Positions 8,370 through 16,534 of a stretch of 42,833 nucleotides of DNA are shown here, piece after piece. Source of the DNA: Candidatus Gastranaerophilales bacterium (GTDB lineage: Bacteria; Cyanobacteriota; Vampirovibrionia; Gastranaerophilales; Gastranaerophilaceae); the NCBI GenBank assembly GCA_944323695.1, contig CALUTI010000010.1, positions 1 through 42,833 of the forward strand. Reading direction: 5' to 3'. Within the stretch, counting starts at the first letter, position 1. Each line of letters begins with the position of its first letter. The notes under the pieces are model-generated. The model was given only the letters and a program-made list of their open reading frames with translations. It searched no databases and had not been told where the DNA came from. The translations under genes were made by a program, and so were the position numbers.

Positions 8370-9128
8370 TTACTTACCGAATAATACTGCTCTTGCTGAA
8401 TCTGTTGCAGGCTCAACTGTTTGACCGTGGAAGATTACCGGATATAAATCAGTAATTTCTGCTGATGTACAAGTACCTTCTGCAGCATCTGCACAAGAAA
8501 TAACAGTATTAGGACCCGTAGCACCGTTTACGTCGATAAAACCATAGCAACCCTTTTCTGCTGCTGCCGCATCAGTACAAGTTTCTGCATTTTTATAATA
8601 CCAAAATGCTGTACCATCTGCAAAAGAATATTTATTATAATCACTTAACGTTGTTGACATCGTAATTGTAGCATCAATATTTCCATTCTCATCGCATGTT
8701 CCCGTTACAGGTTTTCCGTCAGGTCCATTAGGCTTTGTCCAGCTACCAGCACTGCCGCCACATTTTGTAGTATAAGTCAATTTAGGGGATGTAGCACTTT
8801 CACCTGTACCCTCTAATAAAGTAATACCTGTATCTGGATATGAATCAGAAATTTCTGTTGCTGATTGCATACGATCAGTTAAAATATCAGATAATTTAGT
8901 ACCAGAATCTGCAGAATCTTTTACTATAGTTGAAAAATCAGTATCTTCCATTGCAATATTCATCAATACTGCCTGATTCAATGTTGATAATGCTTTTTTG
9001 TAAGCTGTTTTGAATTGTGCGCCATTTGTGTTTGAAATCAATGTCGGAATTGTCATGGCAGCTACAACGCCGATAATACCTAATGTAATCAATACTTCTG
9101 CCAAAGTAAAACCAAATCTTTTTGTCAT
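8370..9128 (-). CDS. Prepilin-like protein 1 (type IV pilin / pseudopilin fold)
   Basis: A 252-residue protein with a class III signal: short basic leader MTKRF, then G-FTLAEVLITLGIIG with Glu at mature position 5, followed by the hydrophobic helix. A prepilin peptidase would cut after the Gly and methylate the Phe. The C-terminal half is rich in Thr, Asp, Ala and Cys. Its end (YPVIFHGQTVEPATDSARAVL) is almost identical to the end of prepilin 2, as is the first 60 residues, so the two differ mainly in the central exposed region (about 65-215). A Shine-Dalgarno-like AAAGG precedes the ATG. A long leader and a poly-G promoter lie upstream. Whether it is a pilus subunit, a secretion pseudopilin or an adhesin is not known. 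Confidence 0.88.
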   Translation of the reverse strand: MTKRFGFTLAEVLITLGIIGVVAAMTIPTLISNTNGAQFKTAYKKALSTLNQAVLMNIAMEDTDFSTIVKDSADSGTKLSDILTDRMQSATEISDSYPDTGITLLEGTGESATSPKLTYTTKCGGSAGSWTKPNGPDGKPVTGTCDENGNIDATITMSTTLSDYNKYSFADGTAFWYYKNAETCTDAAAAEKGCYGFIDVNGATGPNTVISCADAAEGTCTSAEITDLYPVIFHGQTVEPATDSARAVLFGK

Positions 9129-9335
9129 AATCTTTTTTACCTTTCTTTTTTATACAACTATCTCTTGGTTATTCACGCATAACCATGCGTTGACATCATA
9201 GCCCCATTGCAGCCCAAGTTGTTACAATTATCGAAAGGTGAAATCAATATTGTATCAACATGACAAGTAAGACCCGTCATATTTCGTTTGTTCATAGCGA
9301 TTACGGGCCGCAACAGGGTTGTGATATCAAATAAA
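9129..9335 (-). ncRNA. Long structured 5' leader of prepilin 1
   Basis: The promoter at 9342-9370 predicts a leader of about 207 nt. Most of it is conserved in the leader of prepilin 2 (16280-16480). Minus-strand pairs: P1 joins 9318-9310 (ccctgttgc) to 9210-9202 (gcaatgggg); P2 joins 9309-9303 (ggcccgt) to 9277-9271 (acgggtc). In the other copy both arms have changed bases yet still pair. No known riboswitch class was recognised. A cis-acting RNA element is inference from two copies. Confidence 0.55.
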
Positions 9336-9341
9336 TTCTCT

Positions 9342-9389
9342 ATTATACGGAAAAGTCTCTTAAATCCTAAAGAATGGTACCCCCCCCCC
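9342..9389 (-). promoter_or_regulatory. Prepilin 1 promoter with poly-G tract
   Basis: Minus strand: TATAAT at 9347-9342, 17-base spacer, TTAGGA at 9370-9365, 9 more bases, then a run of ten G (9389-9380). The -10, -35-like box, spacing and tract length are the same at prepilin 2. Upstream of the tract, conserved islands (such as ctagtcatggcaagggttt on the plus strand at 9401-9419) look like activator sites. Slippage in the tract would shift these sites relative to the promoter. Confidence 0.6.
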
Positions 9390-9537
9390 GACTTGTGAGC
9401 TAGTCATGGCAAGGGTTTTAGACATTTCTATATCTATATTAATCTTTTCCATATCTTTTTTAATCATGACAACATTATATTTGTTTTTCGGTTTTTGTCA
9501 AGATGTTCATAAGAAAATACAACAAATGTATAATTTA

Positions 9538-9566
9538 TTGCAGAAATAAATTTAAAACTATATAAT
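9538..9566 (+). promoter_or_regulatory. Promoter of uvrC, leaderless arrangement
   Basis: TTGCAG at 9538-9543, a 17-base spacer, TATAAT at 9561-9566, then only 7 bases to the ATG at 9574. There is no Shine-Dalgarno. Confidence 0.65.
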
Positions 9567-9573
9567 ATAGTTG

Positions 9574-11232
9574 ATGAATGAGCGATTAAAAGAAAGCTTA
9601 AAACTTTTGCCGTCATTACCCGGATGTTATATTTATTACAACAAGGATAATGAAATAATTTACGTGGGCAAAGCAAAAATTCTCAAGCGCCGTGTGAAAA
9701 GTTACTTTAACAAAAAACACGACAGCGTAAAAGTTCAGGTGCTTGTTTCCCAAATCGACCACCTTGAATACATAATTACAAATACGGAAGTCGAAGCCCT
9801 GATTTTGGAAAGCCACTTAATCAAAAAACACAAGCCCCGTTATAATATTCTTTTAAAAGACGACAAAAAATATCCGTATTTTCTTGTGACGGATGAAGAT
9901 TTTCCAAGAATTTCAATAGTCCGCAAGAAAAACTTAAACCCTGAAAAAGGGCGCTATTACGGTCCATATACGGATGTTCGCGCAATGCATTCAACACTTG
10001 ATTTTTTGAAAAAAATCTTTCCTTTAAAGCAATGCCGCACCCCGAAATTCAAAGACAGACCATGCCTTTACTATCAAATAGGGCGCTGTCTTGCGCCATG
10101 CCAGAACATGGTCACAAGCGACGAATACAAAGCCGTTGTTCATCAGGCTGAATTGTTCTTATCAGGCAAACAGTCAGAATTAATGAAACAGTTAATGGAA
10201 CAAATCCAAAAATATTCTGACAGTCTTCAATTTGAAAAAGCCGCGCGGCTCCGCGACAGTTACCTTGATTTGAAAAAGACTCTGGAAAAACAAAAAGTAG
10301 TTTACGAAAACACCAGACTTAATGAAGATGTGATTTCGCTTGCAGCAGATGACGGAATTTTTGCAATTGTAATTTTAATGGTTCGGGAAGGCAGGCTGAT
10401 AGACAAAAAAGACTTTGTTTATGACGTGGAAGAAGAAGACCGCACGGAATTTTTCGCAACATTTTTCAAGGAATACTACAGCACCCTTACTCTTGGCTAC
10501 CCTGACAAAATTGTTTCAAATGAATTGGAAGCCGTTGGGGAAAAAGCACTTTATGAAGAATGGCTTGAAATTCTTGCACAAAAGAAGGTCAAAATAAGTT
10601 ACGGAAAATCAGCGCAGGGCAAAGAGCTCCAGATGCTTGCAGACAAAAACGCAAATGTTGTTCTTCAAAACGCTAAAATAACCAAAATGGCAAAAATCAG
10701 AGATGATTTTAACGAAATCGGATCATATCTGGCTGAAAAATTACAGCTCAAAAACTTTCCGCACCGTATGGAATGCTACGATATATCTCATATTCAAGGC
10801 ACAAACACCGTTGCATCAATGGTAACCTTTATCAACGGGGTTAAGAAAAAATCCGAATACAGAAAATTTAAAGTAAATTCAACCGAAGGCAAACCGGACG
10901 ATTTTCTTTCAATGAAAGAAGTTCTCACCCGCAGACTGACACATCTTGGTGAAAAAAAATGGGAAAAACCCGATTTGATTATAATCGACGGCGGCAAGGG
11001 GCAGCTTTCAAGTGTTATGGAGATTATAAAAGAACTCGGCATCACGGGAATTGATGTGGTGAGTTTGGCAAAACGCAATGAAGAAGTATTTTTACCCGGC
11101 AAATCAAAACCCGTAATCTTACCCCGAAACTCGAGCGCATTATTCTTATTCCAAAGAATAAGAGATGAAGCACACAGATTTGCTATAACTTATCACAGAC
11201 AATTACGGGCAAAATCAATGAAAAATCAATAA
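9574..11232 (+). CDS. Excinuclease ABC subunit C, lacking the C-terminal HhH domain
   Basis: UvrC of 552 residues, the nuclease of nucleotide excision repair that cuts on both sides of a lesion bound by UvrB. Domains: GIY-YIG nuclease (about 10-95, with PGCYIYY and IIYVGKAK), a cysteine cluster (about 150-175, CRTP...PCLYY...CLAPC), UVR domain binding UvrB (about 197-230, FEKAARLRD), and the RNase H-like second nuclease (about 365-545, CYDISHIQG, LIIIDGGKGQL, RDEAHRFAITYHR). The protein stops shortly after YHRQLRAK, where most UvrC proteins continue into a helix-hairpin-helix pair. The frame can be opened by a TTG at 9571, but ATG 9574 is preferred. The gene is single, with its own leaderless-type promoter, and abuts a convergent gene with no spacer. 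Confidence 0.95.
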   Translation: MNERLKESLKLLPSLPGCYIYYNKDNEIIYVGKAKILKRRVKSYFNKKHDSVKVQVLVSQIDHLEYIITNTEVEALILESHLIKKHKPRYNILLKDDKKYPYFLVTDEDFPRISIVRKKNLNPEKGRYYGPYTDVRAMHSTLDFLKKIFPLKQCRTPKFKDRPCLYYQIGRCLAPCQNMVTSDEYKAVVHQAELFLSGKQSELMKQLMEQIQKYSDSLQFEKAARLRDSYLDLKKTLEKQKVVYENTRLNEDVISLAADDGIFAIVILMVREGRLIDKKDFVYDVEEEDRTEFFATFFKEYYSTLTLGYPDKIVSNELEAVGEKALYEEWLEILAQKKVKISYGKSAQGKELQMLADKNANVVLQNAKITKMAKIRDDFNEIGSYLAEKLQLKNFPHRMECYDISHIQGTNTVASMVTFINGVKKKSEYRKFKVNSTEGKPDDFLSMKEVLTRRLTHLGEKKWEKPDLIIIDGGKGQLSSVMEIIKELGITGIDVVSLAKRNEEVFLPGKSKPVILPRNSSALFLFQRIRDEAHRFAITYHRQLRAKSMKNQ

Positions 11233-11571
11233 TTATTCTGCGCCCTTAGCTTTACCTATTTGTTTTTCAGCACGTTTATATGCTTCAAGCAATTCTTGTT
11301 TATTTGACCCTCTATCAATCCAACGATAAACATATTTTTCATCAGGTCCCAATCCACCGGATAATTTTTCACCGGTAATCAAATTAAATGTAGCTTCAGA
11401 CATACCTATTGTAACGATAAATTGGGGAATTTTAGTTGTTCTGGGATCCGGTACCTCAATTTTTAAATTGTTATATCTATATTGTTTAATACCCGCAGAA
11501 TTGTGCGCATCTTGATTTTCTGTTATAAATTCCTTTAATGATGATGATAATTCATTTAATGTTTTTGCCAT
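11233..11571 (-). CDS. Small protein of unknown function
   Basis: A 112-residue soluble, charged protein that I do not recognise. It has no signal peptide, membrane segment or cysteine motif. The N-terminal 25 residues look helical, the middle (YRYNNLKIEVPDPRTTKIPQ, then FIVTIGMSEATFNLITGEKL) looks like beta strands, and the C-terminus is a basic helix. The start has a Shine-Dalgarno (AAGGA) and lies 9 bases after the UPF0210 gene, so it is probably the last gene of the stator-UPF0210 operon. Confidence 0.6.
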   Translation of the reverse strand: MAKTLNELSSSLKEFITENQDAHNSAGIKQYRYNNLKIEVPDPRTTKIPQFIVTIGMSEATFNLITGEKLSGGLGPDEKYVYRWIDRGSNKQELLEAYKRAEKQIGKAKGAE

Positions 11572-11580
11572 GCATTTTCC

Positions 11581-12942
11581 TTAATTGTTTAAACTGTGAA
11601 TTGGCGCAGGAATTCTGCCTCCGCGGCATACAAATTTTTCAGAAGAAAGTCTATTAACAGGCATAATAGGTGCTTCTCCCAAAAGTCCGCCATATATAAC
11701 CTTATCTCCTACACCTTTTCCGACAACCGGAATAATTCTGACAGCTGTCGTCTTTTTATTTATCATACCGATTGCCATTTCATCCGCAATAATACCTGCT
11801 ATAGTAGATGTCGAAGTGTCACCCGGGATTGCTATCATATCAAGCCCGACTGAACAAACTGACGTCATTGCCTCTAATTTATCAAAAGTTAAATAACCGT
11901 TTGTTGCTGCCTCAATCATACCTGCGTCCTCTGATACAGGAATAAATGCGCCTGATAAGCCGCCAACATGAGAACTTGCCATAATTCCGCCTTTTTTCAC
12001 GGCATCATTAAGCATAGCTAGCGCTGCCGTTGTTCCATGTGCTCCTGCATGCTCCAACCCCATTGCCTGAAATATCCCGGCAACACTGTCACCTTCCGCC
12101 GGTGTCGGTGCTAAGGATAAATCAATTACGCCAAAGGGAATATCAAGGCGTTTTGCAAGTTTACGCCCTACAAGTTCACCTGTTGTTGTAATTTTATATA
12201 CAATCTGTTTAATTTTATTTGCCAATTCACTCATATCAGCGTTTTCAGGCATTGATTCTATTGCAGCTCTAACAACCCCCGGACCTGAAACCCCGACATT
12301 TAACGCGCATTCAGGTTCGCCAAATCCGCAATATGCCCCTGCCATAAATGGATTGTCATTTGCTGAATTACAGAAACAAACAAGTTTTGCAGCACCTATT
12401 CCGTCACGGTCTTTTGTAAGCTCCGCCGCTTTTTTTATGGTTTCTGCCATCTTTAAAACGGCATCCATATTAATTCCTGCCTTTGAAGATGCAAGGTTAA
12501 TTGAAGAACAAAGTCTTGCCGTAACCGCCAATGCCTCCGGAATAGACTCCATCAACAGTTCATCACCCTTTGTAAACCCTTTTTCTACAAGTGCTGAAAA
12601 CCCTCCGACAAAATTTACCCCGACATCATGTGCCGCTTTATCAAGAGTTTTGGCAATCTTTACATAATCCGGATTTTTGCAGGATTCCCCCAGTATAGAT
12701 ACCGGTGTAACTGCAATTCTTTTATTTATTATCGGTATTGAATAATCATTTTCCAAGTCGTTTGCATATTCTACAAGATTTTTTGCATATTTTGTAATTT
12801 TGTTATAGATTTTTTCACAAACAACATCTATATCTTCCGATATGCAGTCCCTCAGGCTTATCGCAAGCGTTACGGTCCGTATGTCCAGATTGTAAAGCTT
12901 TATCATATTTATTGTTTCAAGAATTAAGCTTTCATTTATCAT
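11581..12942 (-). CDS. PFL family / UPF0210 (DUF711) protein
   Basis: A 453-residue protein of the UPF0210 family, in which members are annotated as PFL-like. Typical blocks are [15 protein letters not shown] near the start, the Gly-rich [15 protein letters not shown] around residue 215, [17 protein letters not shown] around 270 and [22 protein letters not shown] around 325. The fold resembles glycyl radical enzymes, but no glycyl radical motif was noted and the reaction is unknown. It is cytoplasmic. In many bacteria this gene pairs with an ACT-domain regulator; here its neighbours are a membrane stator-like pair upstream (2-base gap) and a small unknown protein downstream. Confidence 0.85.
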   Translation of the reverse strand: MINESLILETINMIKLYNLDIRTVTLAISLRDCISEDIDVVCEKIYNKITKYAKNLVEYANDLENDYSIPIINKRIAVTPVSILGESCKNPDYVKIAKTLDKAAHDVGVNFVGGFSALVEKGFTKGDELLMESIPEALAVTARLCSSINLASSKAGINMDAVLKMAETIKKAAELTKDRDGIGAAKLVCFCNSANDNPFMAGAYCGFGEPECALNVGVSGPGVVRAAIESMPENADMSELANKIKQIVYKITTTGELVGRKLAKRLDIPFGVIDLSLAPTPAEGDSVAGIFQAMGLEHAGAHGTTAALAMLNDAVKKGGIMASSHVGGLSGAFIPVSEDAGMIEAATNGYLTFDKLEAMTSVCSVGLDMIAIPGDTSTSTIAGIIADEMAIGMINKKTTAVRIIPVVGKGVGDKVIYGGLLGEAPIMPVNRLSSEKFVCRGGRIPAPIHSLNN

Positions 12943-12944
12943 GT

Positions 12945-13631
12945 TTATAACCCAAATGCCTGTGAGATATCCCAGCGTTTTACGGTAAGCTTAAGCTCTA
13001 CACGTCTGCTTTTGTCAAAATCTTCCGTACCGTCGCTTTTTAAAATTGGTTCAGAAAAACTTTTACCTTCAACAATAAGTCTGTCCCTTAATTGTTCGCT
13101 GTATGTTTTATTATAGTTTGTTTGAAACATATATGCCGCAACCGAATTTGCACGTTTTAAACTCAATTCCATATTCTTTGCAAACTGTTCATCCTTTGTC
13201 TTTAACCCGGAAAAAGACTGAGAATCCGTGTGACCTTGAACAACTATATTGTTAATTCCGTCAACCAATTCAGGTTTCGAAAATATCGTATTTACATATA
13301 TCGGAATAAGTTTATCAAGATATTGCTTACCTTTAGGTGAAAGATTCCAGCTGTTTACTTCAAATAATTCCAAATCAGAAATCTTAATATCACCGGTCAT
13401 TTTATCAACTTCAGCCTGAATATTTTCTTTTTCAAGTTTTTCAATCAATTCTTCAGATGCCTTAATCTGTTCTTGTTTCTGCTGAATAGAATTTTGGGTA
13501 AAACCTGTCATGGCAAGTACAAATAATGTCATGAAGATAATTGCCAACCCTAACAAAAGGTCTGCCATCGTCGTCCAGAATATATTGTCGCCTGCTTCTT
13601 GAGCCTTACCTTTTTTTGCCAAAATCGCCAT
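12945..13631 (-). CDS. OmpA-domain stator protein (MotB/ZorB-like)
   Basis: A 228-residue inner-membrane protein: short cytoplasmic N-terminus, one membrane helix (about 17-42) with an aspartate at D24 where MotB, ExbD and ZorB carry their ion-binding Asp ([11 protein letters not shown]), a coiled-coil-like linker (48-75), and a C-terminal OmpA-type peptidoglycan-binding domain (about 100-228; [30 protein letters not shown], the last replacing the usual NRR). It would pair with the 3-TM protein encoded just upstream (10-base gap) to form an ion-driven unit anchored to the cell wall. No ZorC or ZorD helicase-type gene is nearby. Confidence 0.8.
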   Translation of the reverse strand: MAILAKKGKAQEAGDNIFWTTMADLLLGLAIIFMTLFVLAMTGFTQNSIQQKQEQIKASEELIEKLEKENIQAEVDKMTGDIKISDLELFEVNSWNLSPKGKQYLDKLIPIYVNTIFSKPELVDGINNIVVQGHTDSQSFSGLKTKDEQFAKNMELSLKRANSVAAYMFQTNYNKTYSEQLRDRLIVEGKSFSEPILKSDGTEDFDKSRRVELKLTVKRWDISQAFGL

Positions 13632-13641
13632 TTGTCACCTG

Positions 13642-14544
13642 CTAAAATAAATCGTCCACAGAATCGCCACCAGCCTTGGCATTCTCTTTCAATTGTTTAT
13701 TCATTTGGTTGATACCGAAGATTAAGTTTTCCAGATACGGAACCAAATTACTTGCAATACCGGCATTCAAAGCTGTTTTAAAATGGTTAGGCATTGCAAC
13801 AATTAAATTTGAGACTGAATTGTTTTGAATTTTTGTTTCTCTTAAAAGTTCAAACAAGAATTTTTCTGATGAAATATTATCAAACAAATGCGCTATAGTA
13901 TCTTGGACTTTTCCAAGAGGCCTTGCACACATTTGACCATATAAAATTCTTTCTATAATAAGGAATATAAGTGATGAACCTACCGCAATAACTGATACTA
14001 ATGCTGCGACCTGCATGCTGCTCATCAAACCTGCAACTGATGCAATTGTTCTTTCCTGCGTTGAAAAGTCGATTTTACCGAACGCTATTGCGATGTTCAA
14101 GAATGTAAATAACGGACCGAAACCTGTCAAAATTGTCGGAATTGTTTGTAACAATTTAAAATTAAATTTTGAAGTTACAAGGGTTTCTTCATTAAAAAAG
14201 TATAACGGATCCACGGTAGTTTGGATATTTTGAACGGTTGATGATACCTCCTGATATGTTAAATCATCATCTTCACCCTTTAAGGCTACGGATTCAGAGA
14301 ATATCAAGGTGTTTTTAAATTCCAGCCAGCTTGCTGAAACATAAGGGTTTATACTCATCCATTCATCTATCTCTTTAAATCTGAAATTCAAATCACTCTT
14401 ATTAAAATTCACCAAAAAGTTAAGGAAAAAAATAAGATTTTTGTGGACAAACAAATATTTCCTTATACAAAAAACAATTGATGATACAAAAGTGAATAAA
14501 ACTATTAATATCGGAATATCCGTAAAAATATGCATTAAGTTCAT
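13642..14544 (-). CDS. MotA/TolQ/ExbB/ZorA-like proton channel protein
   Basis: A 300-residue inner-membrane protein with a membrane segment near the N-terminus (8-28), a cytoplasmic stretch of roughly 100 residues, and two adjacent hydrophobic helices (IPTILTGFGPLFTFLNIAI and VAALVSVIAVGSSLIFLII) as in MotA/TolQ/ExbB and ZorA. The TGFGPLFTF segment matches the conserved Gly-Thr-rich helix of that family. A helical tail follows. The frame is open to 14616, but the promoter at 14569-14597 lies downstream of that, and AAAGGAG is 11 bases before ATG 14544. It forms a pair with the OmpA-domain gene. Power source for the envelope or defence against phage are both possible. Confidence 0.75.
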   Translation of the reverse strand: MNLMHIFTDIPILIVLFTFVSSIVFCIRKYLFVHKNLIFFLNFLVNFNKSDLNFRFKEIDEWMSINPYVSASWLEFKNTLIFSESVALKGEDDDLTYQEVSSTVQNIQTTVDPLYFFNEETLVTSKFNFKLLQTIPTILTGFGPLFTFLNIAIAFGKIDFSTQERTIASVAGLMSSMQVAALVSVIAVGSSLIFLIIERILYGQMCARPLGKVQDTIAHLFDNISSEKFLFELLRETKIQNNSVSNLIVAMPNHFKTALNAGIASNLVPYLENLIFGINQMNKQLKENAKAGGDSVDDLF

Positions 14545-14568
14545 AGAAAAAACTTCTCCTTTAGCAGG

Positions 14569-14597
14569 ATTATACCATACAACATGTAATGTGGCAA
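14569..14597 (-). promoter_or_regulatory. Promoter of the stator operon
   Basis: Minus strand TTGCCA (14597-14592), 17-base spacer, TATAAT (14574-14569). The start near 14562 leaves a leader that holds AAAGGAG before ATG 14544. A divergent TATAAT at 14624-14629 may serve the plus-strand gene at 14700. Confidence 0.7.
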
Positions 14598-14699
14598 ATA
14601 ATAACAAAATTAGCAAATACTACTATAATAACCTATACCTTTCGGGGATTATTTCCGTTACAAAGTTATTTAAAATTCAAATATAACAGGAGATGTATT

Positions 14700-14999
14700 A
14701 TGCTTATGGAAAACAGTTGCGGCAAATACAACCGACTGGAGATGAAAAATGTTGATAAAAATATCATCGGTTGGCTAGAAGATATTATTGAAGAAAACAA
14801 CAGCCGCATAGAAAGAAAAGAATGGAAAAGTAAATATAACAGTTATGTAGTATATGATTACGAGCCATTTTGTACTGACGGGTTTGAAATTAACCTTGTC
14901 ATAACGTCATACGATGCAGCTTATTTAAATTTTATAAAATACCTTTATGACGAAAAAATAAACACTATAGAATACTTAAATAACTGTATAAATGTTTAG
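14700..14999 (+). CDS. Small acidic protein of unknown function
   Basis: A 99-residue protein that I do not recognise. It is rich in Asn, Glu, Lys and Tyr, with a helical centre (WLEDIIEENNSRIERKEW), a beta-like segment (YVVYDYEPF, FEINLVITSY) and no signal peptide or membrane helix. GGAG 7 bases upstream selects ATG 14700 (an ATG two codons later is also possible); the frame opens further upstream but across the divergent promoter. It is transcribed away from the stator operon and ends in a hairpin shared with a convergent gene. Confidence 0.55.
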   Translation: MLMENSCGKYNRLEMKNVDKNIIGWLEDIIEENNSRIERKEWKSKYNSYVVYDYEPFCTDGFEINLVITSYDAAYLNFIKYLYDEKINTIEYLNNCINV

Positions 15000-15021
15000 A
15001 GGGGTCTTATAAACCCCTCTA
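14997..15021. terminator. Hairpin between convergent genes
   Basis: 8-bp stem 14997-15004/15014-15021 (tagagggg/cccctcta). It includes the stop codon of the plus-strand gene. Neither side has a long T run, so termination may be modest. Confidence 0.55.
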
Positions 15022-15026
15022 AAACT

Positions 15027-15314
15027 TTATTCTTGAGTATTTTCTTCTGAAAGTTTTGTAAAGCATTCTTTGCAATAAACTTCCCTGCCTTCAATAGGTC
15101 TAAAAGGAACCTGTGTTTGAGCACCGCATTTAGAGCAAACGGCGTCATACATTTTTCGGTTTCTTCTGTTGTTTTGTCTGCGTTTTTTCCTGCATTCAGG
15201 GCATCTTTTCGGCTTATTTACAAGACCTTTTTCTGCATAAAATTCCTGCTCGCCTGATGTGAAGATAAATTCAACTCCGCAATCTTCACAAACTAATTTT
15301 TCATCTTCGTACAT
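15027..15314 (-). CDS. Zinc-ribbon protein with four CxxC pairs
   Basis: A 95-residue basic protein. Cysteine pairs: CEDC (9-12), CPEC (38-41), CSKC (60-63) and CKEC (81-84), which would bind two zinc ions in two ribbons. The linker RKKRRQNNRRNRK is strongly basic, suggesting nucleic acid or ribosome contact. Proteins of this layout are common as small uncharacterised zinc ribbons; the function is unknown. AGGAG is well placed before the ATG and a consensus-like promoter precedes it, so the gene is expected to be well expressed by itself. Confidence 0.75.
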   Translation of the reverse strand: MYEDEKLVCEDCGVEFIFTSGEQEFYAEKGLVNKPKRCPECRKKRRQNNRRNRKMYDAVCSKCGAQTQVPFRPIEGREVYCKECFTKLSEENTQE

Positions 15315-15372
15315 GGTTTTTCTCCTGATTTGTTAATACTAAAAAGAAACCTTAATTCCTTTTATTCTTGAA

Positions 15373-15401
15373 ATTATACACTATTTTTGAAAATCATGCA
15401 A
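15373..15401 (-). promoter_or_regulatory. Promoter of the zinc-ribbon gene
   Basis: Minus strand TTGCAT (15401-15396), 17-base spacer, TATAAT (15378-15373). A partial CCTCACCCG repeat (15417-15450) lies just upstream of it. Confidence 0.7.
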
Positions 15402-15458
15402 GGGGTAAAAGCTAAAACCCTCACCCGGCACATGCTTGCCTAGTACGAGTCTAAAAAA

Positions 15459-15484
15459 CCGGTCGGAATAAATATTCCGACCGG
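15459..15484 (-). terminator. Terminator of prepilin 2
   Basis: 12-bp stem 15459-15470/15473-15484 (ccggtcggaata and its complement), followed on the minus strand by six U. It lies 24 bases past the prepilin 2 stop. Confidence 0.9.
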
Positions 15485-15508
15485 CTGATGAATATATAAT
15501 CTTAACGA

Positions 15509-16279
15509 TTATTTGCCAAATAATACTGCTCTTGCTGCATCTGATGCAGGTTCAACTGTTTGTCCATGGAAAAATACAGGGTAAATATCATATACGCCTG
15601 CGGAGTTAACTTCGCAAGCACCGCTTGTCGTACCATTTGCAGCACCTGTACCACCTTCTTTACCTGCTGTACATACGGTTGCGGAATTTGGTGCAGTTGA
15701 ACCGTTTACATCAATAAAACCTACACAAGTAGCACTTTGTGATGTACAGTTTGTTGCAGCACCATTATAGGCAAATGCTGTACCATCCGCAAAAGAATAT
15801 ACTGCCCAGTTTGCATCTACAGTTACGTCTTCATCCACTGTTTTTTCATCATCCGTAGAGTTACAACCGGTTGTAGCTTTATTTGTCACATCATCATCAG
15901 TACATTGAGCTTTTAGGTAATAATGAATTGTTGGATATTCTGTATTACCATCAGTATTTTCACTAAAATAAGTATCTGTAATATTAGTTGCTGACTGCAT
16001 TCTTTCTTTCAAAATCCAAGACATACTTTGTGGTTCAGAACCATCAGCGTCTACACCTTTTGGATCATCAGCCTTTAATGTTGACAAATCGCTATCTTCC
16101 ATTGCAATATTCATCAAAATAGCCTGGTTTAAAGTTGACAATGCTTTTTTGTAAGCAGTCTTAAACTGTGCGCCTTGTGTGTTTGAAATCAATGTCGGAA
16201 TTGTCATGGCAGCTACAACGCCGATAATACCTAATGTGATCAATACTTCTGCCAAAGTAAAACCAAATCTTTTTGTCAT
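15509..16279 (-). CDS. Prepilin-like protein 2 (paralogue of prepilin 1)
   Basis: A 256-residue prepilin with leader MTKRF, cleavage Gly, then FTLAEVLITLGIIG and the same first 60 residues as prepilin 1 with few changes. The C-terminal block (VGFIDVNGSTAPNSA..., then YPVFFHGQTVEPASDAARAVL) is also shared. The middle (about 65-200) differs strongly and holds several cysteine pairs that could form disulfides outside the cell. Conserved ends with a divergent centre suggest duplication followed by selection on the exposed face. It shares with prepilin 1 a leader, a promoter and a ten-base poly-G tract. No prepilin peptidase or pilus ATPase is in this window. Confidence 0.88.
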   Translation of the reverse strand: MTKRFGFTLAEVLITLGIIGVVAAMTIPTLISNTQGAQFKTAYKKALSTLNQAILMNIAMEDSDLSTLKADDPKGVDADGSEPQSMSWILKERMQSATNITDTYFSENTDGNTEYPTIHYYLKAQCTDDDVTNKATTGCNSTDDEKTVDEDVTVDANWAVYSFADGTAFAYNGAATNCTSQSATCVGFIDVNGSTAPNSATVCTAGKEGGTGAANGTTSGACEVNSAGVYDIYPVFFHGQTVEPASDAARAVLFGK

Positions 16280-16480
16280 AATCTCTTACCTTTCTTTTTT
16301 GTAACAACTATCTTTTTGGTTAATTATTTTTTAACCTATCGCTATGTTTTTGCAGCCCTGTTGCAGCTCAAAATACGATTATCGAAAGGTGAAATCAATA
16401 ATTCGCATTGACAAGTAAGACCCGTCATATATTGTTTGTTCATAGCAATAACGAACCACAACAGGGGTGTAAAAACATAA
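16280..16480 (-). ncRNA. Long structured 5' leader of prepilin 2
   Basis: Second copy of the prepilin leader. Minus-strand P1 joins 16466-16458 (ccctgttgt) to 16364-16356 (gcaacaggg); P2 joins 16457-16451 (ggttcgt) to 16425-16419 (acgggtc). Compared with copy 1, P1 exchanges U-G and G-U pairs for U-A and G-C, and P2 exchanges C-G for U-G, so pairing is kept while sequence changes. An intervening island (gacaagtaagacccgtcat on the plus strand) is identical in both. Confidence 0.55.
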
Positions 16481-16486
16481 TCTTCT

Positions 16487-16534
16487 ATTATACGGAAAAG
16501 CCGCTTACAGCCTAAAAGATGGTACCCCCCCCCC
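16487..16534 (-). promoter_or_regulatory. Prepilin 2 promoter with poly-G tract
   Basis: TATAAT at 16492-16487, 17-base spacer, TTAGGC at 16515-16510, 9 bases, then ten G (16534-16525). Geometry is identical to prepilin 1. The weak -35 box suggests dependence on an activator bound beyond the tract; conserved islands continue to about 16625. Confidence 0.6.

Noticed and set aside
9129-9335. Known c-di-GMP riboswitch in the prepilin leader
   Set aside because: Neither the GEMM-I core nor tetraloop/receptor pattern is present; kept only as an unknown structured leader.
12945-14544. Complete Zorya defence system
   Set aside because: Only ZorA/B-like genes are present; no ZorC, ZorD or ZorE type gene in the neighbourhood.
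14544-14616. Upstream start of the ZorA-like gene at 14616
   Set aside because: The consensus promoter lies inside that extension, and a Shine-Dalgarno selects ATG 14544.
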